DNA of 64,000 nt from an uncultured Aquimarina sp. (GTDB taxonomy: Bacteria; Bacteroidota; Bacteroidia; Flavobacteriales; Flavobacteriaceae). This document shows positions 28,600-36,887 of this stretch, one piece after another. A program made the position numbers and the translations under genes. Position 1 is the first letter of the stretch. Every line of letters starts with the position of its first letter. The DNA lies in assembly GCF_947492965.1 (NCBI RefSeq), contig NZ_CANLOZ010000011.1:56949-120948 (forward strand), read 5' to 3'. The notes beneath the pieces were generated by a model, which worked only from the letters and a program-made list of their open reading frames with translations, ran no database searches and was not told the origin of the DNA.

Positions 28600-29268
28600 A
28601 TGAAAAAAACAATCCAACTACTAATCACACTGCTAATCGTTAGCTCTAGCCAAATATATTCTCAAGATAAAAATGACAGTGATTATATAGAATTTAATGA
28701 CCGTAAAAATATCGTTCACGGAGTATATCTTGGTTTTAGCACCAGTTATGGTGAGATTGACGGAGAAGAGACCGGATTAATCGGACTTAAATTAGCATAT
28801 GTTGCTAATCGACAGTTTGAAGTTGGTTTCGGAATGAAAGGTTTCTATTCGCAACAAAACTTACCAGGAATATCTGCTTCTAATGATGAAGACTTGATCG
28901 GAGGATATGCCGGAATGCATTTCGAACCTATATTATTCAGTAAATCCAGAGTAAACCTATCATTTCCGTTACTTGTTGGTTTTGGAGGAGTTGGTTATAT
29001 CGATGGACAATTAAATGATGGTGAGTTCAATGAAGATGATTATGAATGGGATGCCATATTTGTAGCAGAACCTGGAGTAAATGTATTATTTAATATTTCA
29101 CGATTCATACAGCTTGAAGCAGGAGTAAAATACAGATTCTCTAGTAAGTTTAATATTCATCCTAGTGGAATTGATAGAATTAATGGGTTTTCTGCTGGAT
29201 TGGGGATAAAGATTGGTGTTTTTAATCTTGGAAAAAATAGATATAAGAAAAAAGCACCTAAAAACTAA
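28600..29268 (+). CDS. Outer-membrane beta-barrel protein, paralogue 1
   Basis: A 222-residue exported protein. After the signal peptide (cut near S-Q-I-Y-S-Q) it begins D-Y-I-E-F-N-D-R-K-N-I-V-H-G-V-Y-L-G, then alternating strands typical of an 8- to 10-strand barrel, ending in I-K-I-G-V-F-N-L-G-K-N-R-Y-K-K. The same start and end recur in the next gene, so the two are tandem paralogues. The unusual lysine-rich end K-K-K-A-P-K-N follows the last strand. Function unknown; it lies in the sigma/anti-sigma cassette. Confidence 0.75.
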   Translation: MKKTIQLLITLLIVSSSQIYSQDKNDSDYIEFNDRKNIVHGVYLGFSTSYGEIDGEETGLIGLKLAYVANRQFEVGFGMKGFYSQQNLPGISASNDEDLIGGYAGMHFEPILFSKSRVNLSFPLLVGFGGVGYIDGQLNDGEFNEDDYEWDAIFVAEPGVNVLFNISRFIQLEAGVKYRFSSKFNIHPSGIDRINGFSAGLGIKIGVFNLGKNRYKKKAPKN

Positions 29269-29348
29269 GAGAGATACTCTAAAGAATAAAAATGATCAAA
29301 CAAAATTCTCAACCATAAAGTTGATTGACATTAATAGCACTAAACATT

Positions 29349-29981
29349 ATGAAAAAAAGGAAAATAGTATTATTCATATTTATCTTCATTAACTGTTTTT
29401 ACACAAAAGCACAGGATAAAGATTATATAGAATTTAATGATAGAAATAATATCCTACATGGTGTTTATCTAGGAGGAGAAATGGCTGCTGGTTTCATTAA
29501 GAAAAACGCAACAATATCTAGCGGAATGAAACTAGCATATGTCTACAATAAAAAAATGGAGCTTGGAATAGCGGTTAAAGCATTGGCCTCAGATTTAAGA
29601 TCTGTTGATCGTTCGTTTGGAGCCGATTATGACTTATTGGTTATTTACGGTGGTCTTCATTCGGAAAATATTTTAATCCGTTCCTCTAATTTTAATTTTT
29701 CGTTTCCTTTTTTAATAGGTTTAGGATATACTCAAATTTCGGGTCCAATATCAACTAGTGAGGATATTACATTAGTAGTAGAACCTGGATTTGGTGTCTT
29801 GTATAATTTATCTAAGTACATACAATTTGAAGCTGCTATAAAATATAGATTCTCCACACCAATAGATCCAATACCAAATACCTTGGATAATATCAATGGA
29901 GTTTCTTTAAATATTGGTACAAAAATCGGAGTATTTAATCTTGGCAAAAACAGGTACAAGAAAAATCCACCAAAAGATTAA
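29349..29981 (+). CDS. Outer-membrane beta-barrel protein, paralogue 2
   Basis: About 210 residues from the ATG at 29349, which begins the signal peptide M-K-K-R-K-I-V-L-F; an upstream TTG at 29325 is less likely. It shares with the preceding protein the segment D-Y-I-E-F-N-D-R and the end G-V-F-N-L-G-K-N-R-Y-K-K. It is the duplicate of that gene but has diverged in the middle. Role unknown. Confidence 0.72.
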   Translation: MKKRKIVLFIFIFINCFYTKAQDKDYIEFNDRNNILHGVYLGGEMAAGFIKKNATISSGMKLAYVYNKKMELGIAVKALASDLRSVDRSFGADYDLLVIYGGLHSENILIRSSNFNFSFPFLIGLGYTQISGPISTSEDITLVVEPGFGVLYNLSKYIQFEAAIKYRFSTPIDPIPNTLDNINGVSLNIGTKIGVFNLGKNRYKKNPPKD

Positions 29982-30069
29982 TAAATAAAATCTATTCATC
30001 CAATTTAATTCATTCGACTATTTACGAGTTGAAACGAAACCTTATATACAAAACTTAAAATATGATATC

Positions 30070-30618
30070 ATGAAAAAACTATTGTTTCTTATTACCGTAT
30101 TAATTTTCAGTTTAAAGTCATTTTCACAGGATTCTAAAATAAATTTAGAAGTGAATTACCCTATACCATTGGGTGATAATTTTATTGGAAAATTTTATGA
30201 TGGAATAGCTGATATCGGAATTGATTATAAGTTTTTTACTAAATCAGCTTTCAGTGTTGGAGCTTCTTTAAACGGAGGCGTATTCGTAAATGATTCATTT
30301 CAAAATGTAACCACTACTGCATATATAGTACAACCAAGATTATTTGGAGAATTAATCGTTCTTGATAAAATTCACCCTTCTTTAGGAATTGGATATACTA
30401 TAATCGGTTTTAATGTATCTGGAGATTCCAATTTAGAAACCCCATCAACCGAAGGTGGTTTAAATCTTAATCTTGGAATTGCATATGATATCACCAAAAA
30501 AATCTTTGCTCAGGTACAATATGATTTTAGTAGTATCAGTGCGCCAAATGATATTCCAGATACTTCATTTAACACACAAATACAGTTACTTAAAATAGGA
30601 ATTGGATACAGATTTTAA
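30070..30618 (+). CDS. Outer-membrane beta-barrel protein
   Basis: A 182-residue exported barrel-type protein. The signal peptide ends near K-S-F-S-Q. The mature part has alternating strands (L-F-G-E-L-I-V, S-L-G-I-G-Y-T) and a C-terminal aromatic end I-G-I-G-Y-R-F, as expected for insertion by the BAM machinery. It differs from the two upstream paralogues. It is the last convincing gene of the ECF cluster. Confidence 0.7.
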   Translation: MKKLLFLITVLIFSLKSFSQDSKINLEVNYPIPLGDNFIGKFYDGIADIGIDYKFFTKSAFSVGASLNGGVFVNDSFQNVTTTAYIVQPRLFGELIVLDKIHPSLGIGYTIIGFNVSGDSNLETPSTEGGLNLNLGIAYDITKKIFAQVQYDFSSISAPNDIPDTSFNTQIQLLKIGIGYRF

Positions 30619-30641
30619 TAACAAATTAAATTTAGGCACAG

Positions 30642-30863
30642 ATGTTGATATTAATTATTTATAAAATGTTACAAAAGCCCCAAATGAAAACTAAAGTTAT
30701 TGTTGAAACCAAAAAAATAGAGACTAACTATGTATTTTCAGAAAACAACCAGGTATATCTTAAACGCAAATCAAATACTAATTCCACAAATAGTAATTCT
30801 GTATGCTCCGAAGAATGGTTGCCCATTGCTTTTTGCTGGAAACCTGAACTAAAATCCAGTTAA
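30642..30863 (+). CDS. Small hypothetical protein (weakly supported)
   Basis: A 73-residue reading frame after the barrel gene; starts at 30666 or 30684 are also possible. It shows no signal peptide or known motif. It is Asn/Ser/Thr-rich in the middle and ends C-S-E-E-W-L-P-I-A-F-C-W-K-P. It could be a small peptide or chance. Listed because it is the only frame in this gap with a fair start. Confidence 0.25.
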   Translation: MLILIIYKMLQKPQMKTKVIVETKKIETNYVFSENNQVYLKRKSNTNSTNSNSVCSEEWLPIAFCWKPELKSS

Positions 30864-31142
30864 TTTTTTGTTACCAATAATAGGTCTGTCTGGTTATGTA
30901 ATACCATGCAGTTTTTATTTACAATTCGATAATGTAACAAATTATCAATACGATCTTCTTATTGGTATATTTCATAAAACAAGTCCTTAATTCTATAAAG
31001 AATTGAGTATGTAAGGCTATCAATAAATAACATATATTTAGGAAATGTATACGGTTTTAAAGCTCTATTATTTAGTACTTTTGAAATAATCGTACGTATT
31101 GCAAATACTTTTAAAACCGTACAAATATTAAAAATACAGCTT

Positions 31143-33527
31143 TTGAAAAAGAACATTTTATGTAGCCTTTTGGCTATTTGTACTCTGCAGTTTGCCATAT
31201 ACGGCCAAGAAAAATTCACAATTAACGGAACAATTTCAGAAAAATCCAGTAACGAAACCTTAATTGGTGTTAATGTACTTTTCCCAGAAATTGGAAAAGG
31301 TGTAGTTACTAATGAATATGGGTTTTATTCTATCACCTTACCCGAAGGTACTTACAAACTACAAGTTAGTTATTTGGGATTCAAAGATATTATTCAGGAA
31401 ATTAATCTAAATGAAGATAAGAAACTCAATTTTCAATTAGTAGAAGCTTCGGAGATGTTAGACGAGGTAGTTATCACCGAAAATGTAGAAAAAGTAAACA
31501 TCAAAACACCACAAATGAGTCTTAACAAACTTACAGCAGGAACTATAAAACAAATTCCTGTAGTACTTGGTGAGGCAGATGTGATTAAATCCATCGTATT
31601 GCTACCAGGAGTAACCAGTGGTGGTGAAGGAGCTTCTGGGTTTAATGTAAGAGGTGGTGCAGCAGATCAGAATCTGATCTTATTAGACGAAGCTACTATT
31701 TTTAACTCGTCTCACCTTTTTGGATTCTTTTCCGTTTTTAATCCAGATGCTATTAAGGATATAAAACTTTATAAAGGTGGAATTCCAGCTCGCTACGGTG
31801 GCCGTGTATCATCGGTTTTGGATATTTATCAAAAAGAAGGAAACAGTAAAGAATATCATATCAATGGAGGATTAGGGTTAGTAGCCAGTAGACTATTAGC
31901 CGAAGGCCCCATCGTAAAAAACAAAGGAGCTTTCCTGGTAGGTGGTCGAGCATCCTACGCACACCTATTTCTGCCTCTTGTAGATGATGGAAATGATAAT
32001 GTTGCTTATTTCTACGACCTGAACACAAAACTTAATTACAAAATCAACGAAAACAACAATATCTTCTTATCAGGATATTTTGGTAGAGACGTTTTCGCGA
32101 TTAGTGAAAGCTTTAGAAACACATATGGTAATACGGTTTTAAATCTACGATGGAATCACCTATTCTCTGACAAATTATTTTCTAACTTATCGCTCATCTA
32201 TTCAGATTACTTCTACGGATTAGAACTCGACTTTGTAGGATTTGAATGGGATTCTGGTATCCGAAATTTTAATTTAAAATACGATCTGAAACACTATCTA
32301 AGTGATAATTTTCAGTTGAACTATGGAATTAACAATATTTATTATCGATTCAATCCTGGGGAGATTAAACCAAATAGTGATGATTCTGGTATCATTAGAG
32401 ATAAATTAATTGACAAATACGCGAATGAATTTGGAGTATATGTAGATGCAGAACACAAAATATCTAACAACTTATCATTGCAATATGGAATTCGGTTAAG
32501 TAACTTCATACGATTGGGTCAGGATGAAATAAACATCTACGAAAATGACAATCCACTTCTATTTAATGAAGAGTTACAAATTTACGAGTCTGCAGATCCT
32601 ATTGGAACTGAAAGCGTAAGTAGAAGTGCTCAATTAGCCAACTTTACAAATCTAGAACCTAGAGTTGCCTTAGCATATGCTTTTAATGATAATACTTCAA
32701 TAAAAGCGAGTTATAATAGAATGGCACAATATCTACACCTTCTATCCAATACCAGCTCTCCTACTCCACTGGATGTTTGGACACCTAGTGGAAGATTTGT
32801 AAAACCCCAAATGCTTAATCAATATGCCATTGGATATTTTAAAAGTATTAAGGATGATGCTTATTCTATTGAAACAGAAATATTTTATAAGGATATAGAA
32901 AACAGAATTGATTATATAGATGGTGCCGAACTTATTGCTAATGATGCTATAGAACGCGAAATTCTAAATGGAGAAGCCAGAGCTTATGGATTAGAATTAT
33001 TAATTCGTAAAAACGAAGGAAAATTCAAAGGTTGGCTTGCATATACCCTTTCTAAATCTGAACAACGTACACCAGGAAGAACACCAACAGAAACAGGAAT
33101 CAATAATGGCGAATGGTATAATACTCCATACGACAAAACTCATGATATATCCTTTAATGGAAGTTATGAGCTAAATGAAAAATGGAAATTCAATGCCAAT
33201 TTTTTATTCCAAACAGGACAACCTACCAATTATCCAACAGGACAATTTGAATTTCAAGGTTTAGTAGTTCCGGTATTTGATGGTTTGCGTAACGATCAAC
33301 GATTACCATCATATCATCGTTTGGATATTTCGGCTACACTTACACCTGGAAAAAATAAAAATAGAAAATGGCAAGGCGAATGGGTTTTTAGTGTGTATAA
33401 TCTATATAATCGTAGAAATGCTGCGTCTATAAATTTTAGCCAAAACACAGAAACCCGCGTAAATGAAGCGGTACGTACTTCTATATTCGGAATCGTGCCA
33501 GCTGTAACTTATAATTTTAAATTTTAG
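31143..33527 (+). CDS. TonB-dependent outer-membrane receptor
   Basis: A 794-residue receptor. After the signal peptide (to about Gly21) there is a CarboxypepD_reg-like beta-sandwich (23-110: G-T-I-S-E, L-I-G-V-N-V, V-T-N-E-Y-G-F-Y-S). The plug domain follows (G-F-N-V-R-G-G-A-A-D-Q-N near residue 165), then a large barrel ending A-V-T-Y-N-F-K-F. It imports a large ligand using TonB energy. The start is TTG at 31143. It is paired, 4 bp apart, with a DUF4249 lipoprotein, a recurrent receptor/lipoprotein couple in Bacteroidota. Ligand unknown. Confidence 0.93.
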   Translation: MKKNILCSLLAICTLQFAIYGQEKFTINGTISEKSSNETLIGVNVLFPEIGKGVVTNEYGFYSITLPEGTYKLQVSYLGFKDIIQEINLNEDKKLNFQLVEASEMLDEVVITENVEKVNIKTPQMSLNKLTAGTIKQIPVVLGEADVIKSIVLLPGVTSGGEGASGFNVRGGAADQNLILLDEATIFNSSHLFGFFSVFNPDAIKDIKLYKGGIPARYGGRVSSVLDIYQKEGNSKEYHINGGLGLVASRLLAEGPIVKNKGAFLVGGRASYAHLFLPLVDDGNDNVAYFYDLNTKLNYKINENNNIFLSGYFGRDVFAISESFRNTYGNTVLNLRWNHLFSDKLFSNLSLIYSDYFYGLELDFVGFEWDSGIRNFNLKYDLKHYLSDNFQLNYGINNIYYRFNPGEIKPNSDDSGIIRDKLIDKYANEFGVYVDAEHKISNNLSLQYGIRLSNFIRLGQDEINIYENDNPLLFNEELQIYESADPIGTESVSRSAQLANFTNLEPRVALAYAFNDNTSIKASYNRMAQYLHLLSNTSSPTPLDVWTPSGRFVKPQMLNQYAIGYFKSIKDDAYSIETEIFYKDIENRIDYIDGAELIANDAIEREILNGEARAYGLELLIRKNEGKFKGWLAYTLSKSEQRTPGRTPTETGINNGEWYNTPYDKTHDISFNGSYELNEKWKFNANFLFQTGQPTNYPTGQFEFQGLVVPVFDGLRNDQRLPSYHRLDISATLTPGKNKNRKWQGEWVFSVYNLYNRRNAASINFSQNTETRVNEAVRTSIFGIVPAVTYNFKF

Positions 33528-33531
33528 CATT

Positions 33532-34353
33532 ATGAAAAAATTATGCTTTTATATCATAGGACTTTTAATCATCACTAGTTGTGAGGATGTTATTGATGTT
33601 GATGTACCTAATGGAGAACCTAGACTGGTTATTGACGCTTCTTTTGAAATTTACTTAGATGAAACACCTATTGATGCTTTAGGTGGCGTAAGACTTTCAC
33701 TTTCTGCACCTTTCTTTGATGATAGCGTTCCTACCGTTAGTGATGCCACTGTTTTTATCACTAATCTTTCGGACAATTCTATCATTAATTTTGTAGAATC
33801 TTTAGGTGAACCAGGCTTTTTCATTCCAGAAGATCCAAATGTAATTCCAGAATTTGATATTGATTATGAACTTACTGTAATCTATAATGAAGAAACTTAT
33901 AAAGCTACCACTCAATTAATCCCTACAGTAGCTATTGACAATATAGAACAAGGAGATGGAACTTTGTTTGAAGGTGATGAAACTGAAATAATCGTTTTCT
34001 TTACAGATGATGGCAACCGAGAAGATTTTTACTTATTCGATTTTGACTTTAACTTATACCTTCCAAGCGAAGACAGATTTTATCAAGGAGAATCATTTAA
34101 TTTCTCTTACTTCTACGAAGATATGGTCGGTGGTGAAGAAGTTACTATAAAAATACTAGGTATAGATGAAAGGTATTTTAATTACTCTAATATTTTAATT
34201 GAACAAAGCGAACAAGAAGGTGGAAACCCTTTTCAAACACCACCTGCTCAAATAAGAGGTAATATTATAAATACAACTAATCCCGATAATTATGCTTTAG
34301 GATATTTTAACCTTTCTGAAGCAAATCGTTTTCAATTTACTATTGAAGAGTGA
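33532..34353 (+). CDS. DUF4249-type surface lipoprotein
   Basis: A 273-residue lipoprotein with lipobox I-T-S-C ending at Cys17, followed by E-D-V-I-D-V-D-V-P-N-G-E-P-R-L-V-I-D-A, the typical start of DUF4249 proteins. These are predicted beta-sandwich lipoproteins paired with TonB receptors and may help capture ligand. It lies 4 bp after the receptor gene, so the pair is cotranscribed. Confidence 0.85.
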   Translation: MKKLCFYIIGLLIITSCEDVIDVDVPNGEPRLVIDASFEIYLDETPIDALGGVRLSLSAPFFDDSVPTVSDATVFITNLSDNSIINFVESLGEPGFFIPEDPNVIPEFDIDYELTVIYNEETYKATTQLIPTVAIDNIEQGDGTLFEGDETEIIVFFTDDGNREDFYLFDFDFNLYLPSEDRFYQGESFNFSYFYEDMVGGEEVTIKILGIDERYFNYSNILIEQSEQEGGNPFQTPPAQIRGNIINTTNPDNYALGYFNLSEANRFQFTIEE

Positions 34354-34378
34354 TCCGAAAAAGCTGTATTTTTGAAGC

Positions 34379-35191
34379 ATGAGTTTTACCAAAACAACAG
34401 AACAGGCTTCTAAGTATAATCATCTGGAAAAGATGAGTATTTCTGATTTGCTTAGTAATATCAATAAAGAAGACAAAACCGTACCCGAAGCGGTAGAAAA
34501 ATCAATTCCACAGATTGAAGTTTTAGTCACTAAAATTGTTGAAAAGCTAAAAGTTGGTGGAAGGCTGTTTTATATAGGTGCAGGTACTAGTGGTAGATTA
34601 GGTATTGTAGATGCCAGCGAATGTCCTCCCACTTTTGGAGTATCTCATGATCTTGTTATAGGATTAATTGCTGGTGGTGATACTGCTATACGCAAGGCTG
34701 TGGAATTTGCAGAAGATAGTACCGAACAAGGATGGAAAGATCTACAATCTTATCAAATTTCTGACAAAGATGTGGTAATTGGTATAGCAGCTTCTGGTAC
34801 TACTCCTTATGTAATTTCGGCATTAGAAAAATGCAATCAATCCAATATCATTACAGGGTGTATAACCTGTAATGAAGGTAGTCCGTTAGCTATTACTGCA
34901 CAATATCCTATTGTGGTAACTGTAGGACCCGAATTTGTTACCGGAAGTTCTAGAATGAAAGCAGGTACTGCCCAAAAACTAGTGCTTAACATGATATCAA
35001 CTTCAGTTATGATTCAGTTAGGCAAAGTAAAAGGAAATAAAATGGTAGACATGCAACTTAGTAATAACAAACTAGTTGATAGAGGTACACGAATGATTAT
35101 GGAAGAATTAGGTATCGAACGAACTCTTGCAGCAGATTTATTAGAGAAACATGGTAGTGTACGAAATGCAATTGATAATTATGGAGCCTAA
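34379..35191 (+). CDS. murQ: N-acetylmuramic acid 6-phosphate etherase MurQ
   Basis: A 270-residue SIS-domain enzyme that removes D-lactate from MurNAc-6-phosphate during peptidoglycan recycling. The signature Y-I-G-A-G-T-S-G-R-L-G-I-V-D-A-S-E-C-P-P near residue 63 and K-A-G-T-A-Q-K-L-V-L-N near residue 195 are clear. It is about 30 residues shorter than the E. coli protein at the C-terminus. It lies 25 bp after the DUF4249 gene and overlaps the next gene by 11 bp. Confidence 0.95.
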   Translation: MSFTKTTEQASKYNHLEKMSISDLLSNINKEDKTVPEAVEKSIPQIEVLVTKIVEKLKVGGRLFYIGAGTSGRLGIVDASECPPTFGVSHDLVIGLIAGGDTAIRKAVEFAEDSTEQGWKDLQSYQISDKDVVIGIAASGTTPYVISALEKCNQSNIITGCITCNEGSPLAITAQYPIVVTVGPEFVTGSSRMKAGTAQKLVLNMISTSVMIQLGKVKGNKMVDMQLSNNKLVDRGTRMIMEELGIERTLAADLLEKHGSVRNAIDNYGA

Positions 35192-35414
35192 AAGAACAGA
35201 TAAAGAGTTATTAGGAAAAGGAATACAACGTATGGCTATTTCTTTGATTTTTATGTTTATTAGTCCAGTGATTATCCATTCAGCCTTTAAAAATCAGGAT
35301 CATCCTTATTATTACCTGGTTTTAGTTTTAGGATTATTAGGAGCGTCTTTTGCTATATTTATGGCGTTTAGAGGATTAAAAACTATTATGGATGCCATCT
35401 TTGGGAAAAAGTAA
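35181..35414 (+). CDS. Small two-helix membrane protein (DUF6095-like)
   Basis: A 77-residue protein starting at ATG 35181 (M-E-P-K-R-T-D-K-E), chosen over upstream ATGs because it gives a cytoplasmic start before two hydrophobic helices (about 22-38 and 47-68). It overlaps the murQ end. Small two-helix proteins like this beside murQ are common in flavobacteria. Function unknown. Confidence 0.72.
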   Translation: MEPKRTDKELLGKGIQRMAISLIFMFISPVIIHSAFKNQDHPYYYLVLVLGLLGASFAIFMAFRGLKTIMDAIFGKK

Positions 35415-35450
35415 GATGGTTTATAAACTTCCCCCTATAATATTACAATA

Positions 35451-35491
35451 CAAAAAAGAGTGACTTTAGAAAAAAATCACTCTTTTTTTAG
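35451..35491. terminator. Bidirectional hairpin terminator, first copy
   Basis: AAAAAAGAGTGA pairs with TCACTCTTTTTT, with A and T runs on both sides, so it can end the plus-strand murQ operon and the minus-strand lipoprotein gene. A 34-bp identical copy lies at 36070-36103. Confidence 0.8.
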
Positions 35492-35506
35492 ACAAACAAA
35501 ACATTA

Positions 35507-35821
35507 TTAATTCCCTGCATCATTGCAATCGTCTGGTAAAGCATCATACTCAGCTGCAAATGCATTATCAGGGATACACTCAAAATCTCTATAAACCTCT
35601 ATCAACTCTCTTAACATGGTGCATGTAGTTGAATTTGGTGTAGTATTATATGTATCAATGGCAGTTTCTACATTAAGTCGTGATGCTAATGTTTGATTTT
35701 CGCAAGCTACATCATTAATTAAATCTTTTGCATCATCACTCCCACAAGACGATATAAACACTATTGACAATACCAAAATAACTTTACAAAATTTCCCTAA
35801 AAATTTGTTTTTAAACTTCAT
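35507..35821 (-). CDS. Small lipoprotein, duplicated family
   Basis: A 104-residue lipoprotein with lipobox F-I-S-S-C ending at Cys26, followed by G-S-D-D. The mature part is about 78 residues with four further Cys (in V-A-C-E, T-T-C-T, F-E-C-I and D-D-C-N), which suggests disulfides or a compact Cys fold. No family recognised. The signal region is nearly the same as in the protein at 36128, but the mature parts are unrelated. Confidence 0.7.
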   Translation of the reverse strand: MKFKNKFLGKFCKVILVLSIVFISSCGSDDAKDLINDVACENQTLASRLNVETAIDTYNTTPNSTTCTMLRELIEVYRDFECIPDNAFAAEYDALPDDCNDAGN

Positions 35822-36069
35822 TGCTTTTAAATTTTAAAATGATTTTAATTCCACTGTAAACTTAGTTCTCTTCTTATTCCAAAATATGATCATGTGGATC
35901 TTTGTCAGAATTGTGATGCTGTTTAGCCAAAATAAAATGATTTTCGTTCTTATCTCCTTTTTAAATAGTAAGCTTTAGATTTTCTAAAAAAATAAATATC
36001 ATATGTGATAAAACCCTCAAGTAATTCTTTAAAAACACAAAACTCAATACAAACATCTTTTCCCAAAAA
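35822..36069. other. Long 5' region of the first duplicated lipoprotein gene
   Basis: No gene is seen. Much of the sequence is shared with 36551-36795 upstream of the second lipoprotein gene, so it is conserved noncoding DNA, probably promoter and untranslated leader. Confidence 0.55.
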
Positions 36070-36795
36070 CAAAAAAGAGTGACTTTAGAAAAAAATCACT
36101 CTTAACTTTATAAATTTACTTAACGTATTAGTTTGGTACAAAAGCCCAAACATTACTATCCATTGTTGCTCCAATAGTTAACTCGTTACCTTCTATAACA
36201 ATACCTGCTACTGAACCACTGGTACCTACAGACGCATAATTCCCATTAGAACTTCCTAAGAATCGTATTCCAGTAATGGATGGAACTCCGTCACTAAAAC
36301 TAATTGTATGATTGGTTCCTGAAACAGAAATAGTAGCGGTACCTTGTACTCCGGCTACTATACCCATACCGCTCGCAGGAGTGTAAGTCAACTCTCCGCT
36401 AAAAGTAGTTAGAACTTCAGAAGGAAGTGCTACAAATGGTTCTGCAGGTACTGTTCCATCATCATCACTCCCACAAGATGAGATAAACATTACAGATAAA
36501 ACAAGCATAACTTTAGTTAATTTCCCAAATAATTTGTTTTGTAATTTCATTGCTTTAAAAATTTTAAATGAGTTTAAATTCTTTGGTAAACTTAATGTAC
36601 TTCTATACTAAGAGTGCATTAATGTGGAGGTTCGGTAAGATTGTGGTGCTGTTTAGCAGGAATGAAAGGAAATTTGATTCTATCTCCTTTTTTGAGATAA
36701 TACGCTTTAGATCTTCTAAAAGAATAAATATCATAGTAGTTGACACTATAGGCAATTCTATAGAACCACAAAATTCAATACAAACTTCCTACAAT
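36070..36795. repeat. Tandem duplication, unit 2 (lipoprotein gene with flanks)
   Basis: Second copy of the terminator, lipoprotein signal region and 5' region. The conserved upstream DNA runs to about 36795, next to the VgrG gene start region. The body of the encoded protein was replaced or diverged relative to unit 1. Confidence 0.7.
36128..36550 (-). CDS. Small lipoprotein with a beta domain shared with the 48177 protein
   Basis: A 140-residue lipoprotein, lipobox F-I-S-S-C at Cys26 then G-S-D-D-D. The mature domain has the pattern L-P-S-E-V ... F-S-G-E-L-T-Y ... H-T-I-S-F-S-D-G-V-P-S-I ... I-V-I-E-G-N-E-L. The same pattern occurs twice in the exported protein at 48177-49166 (for example L-D-F-S-N-G-I-P-S-I). 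It looks like a small extracellular beta domain. Function unknown. Confidence 0.7.
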   Translation of the reverse strand: MKLQNKLFGKLTKVMLVLSVMFISSCGSDDDGTVPAEPFVALPSEVLTTFSGELTYTPASGMGIVAGVQGTATISVSGTNHTISFSDGVPSITGIRFLGSSNGNYASVGTSGSVAGIVIEGNELTIGATMDSNVWAFVPN

Positions 36796-36887
36796 AGTTA
36801 CTATTCGTCACTATTTCGTTATTTGAGATAATTTAATACACTAATTTAAGTGTATCAACACCAACTCATTTATCAATTAGATAAACC
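36551..36887. other. Shared 5' regulatory region between lipoprotein and vgrG genes
   Basis: No protein gene is convincing here; an 87-residue frame exists but it lies inside the duplicated noncoding segment. The stretch should contain divergent promoters for the lipoprotein and VgrG genes. Confidence 0.5.

Larger units (their letters stand above)
35451..36060. repeat. Tandem duplication, unit 1 (lipoprotein gene with flanks)
   Basis: This unit contains terminator, small lipoprotein gene and a conserved 5' region of about 230 bp. The same order recurs in unit 2 (36070-36795). Shared stretches include the terminator (34 identical bp), the signal-peptide region, TCTATCTCC/TCTTATCTCC with CTTTTT, GTGATGCTGTTTAGC/GTGGTGCTGTTTAGC and AATAAATATCATA. 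The coding regions after the lipobox differ. Confidence 0.7.

Noticed and set aside
36568..36831. 87-residue plus-strand frame between the lipoprotein and vgrG genes
   Set aside because: It lies inside the duplicated noncoding 5' region and the matching frame is not kept in the other copy.
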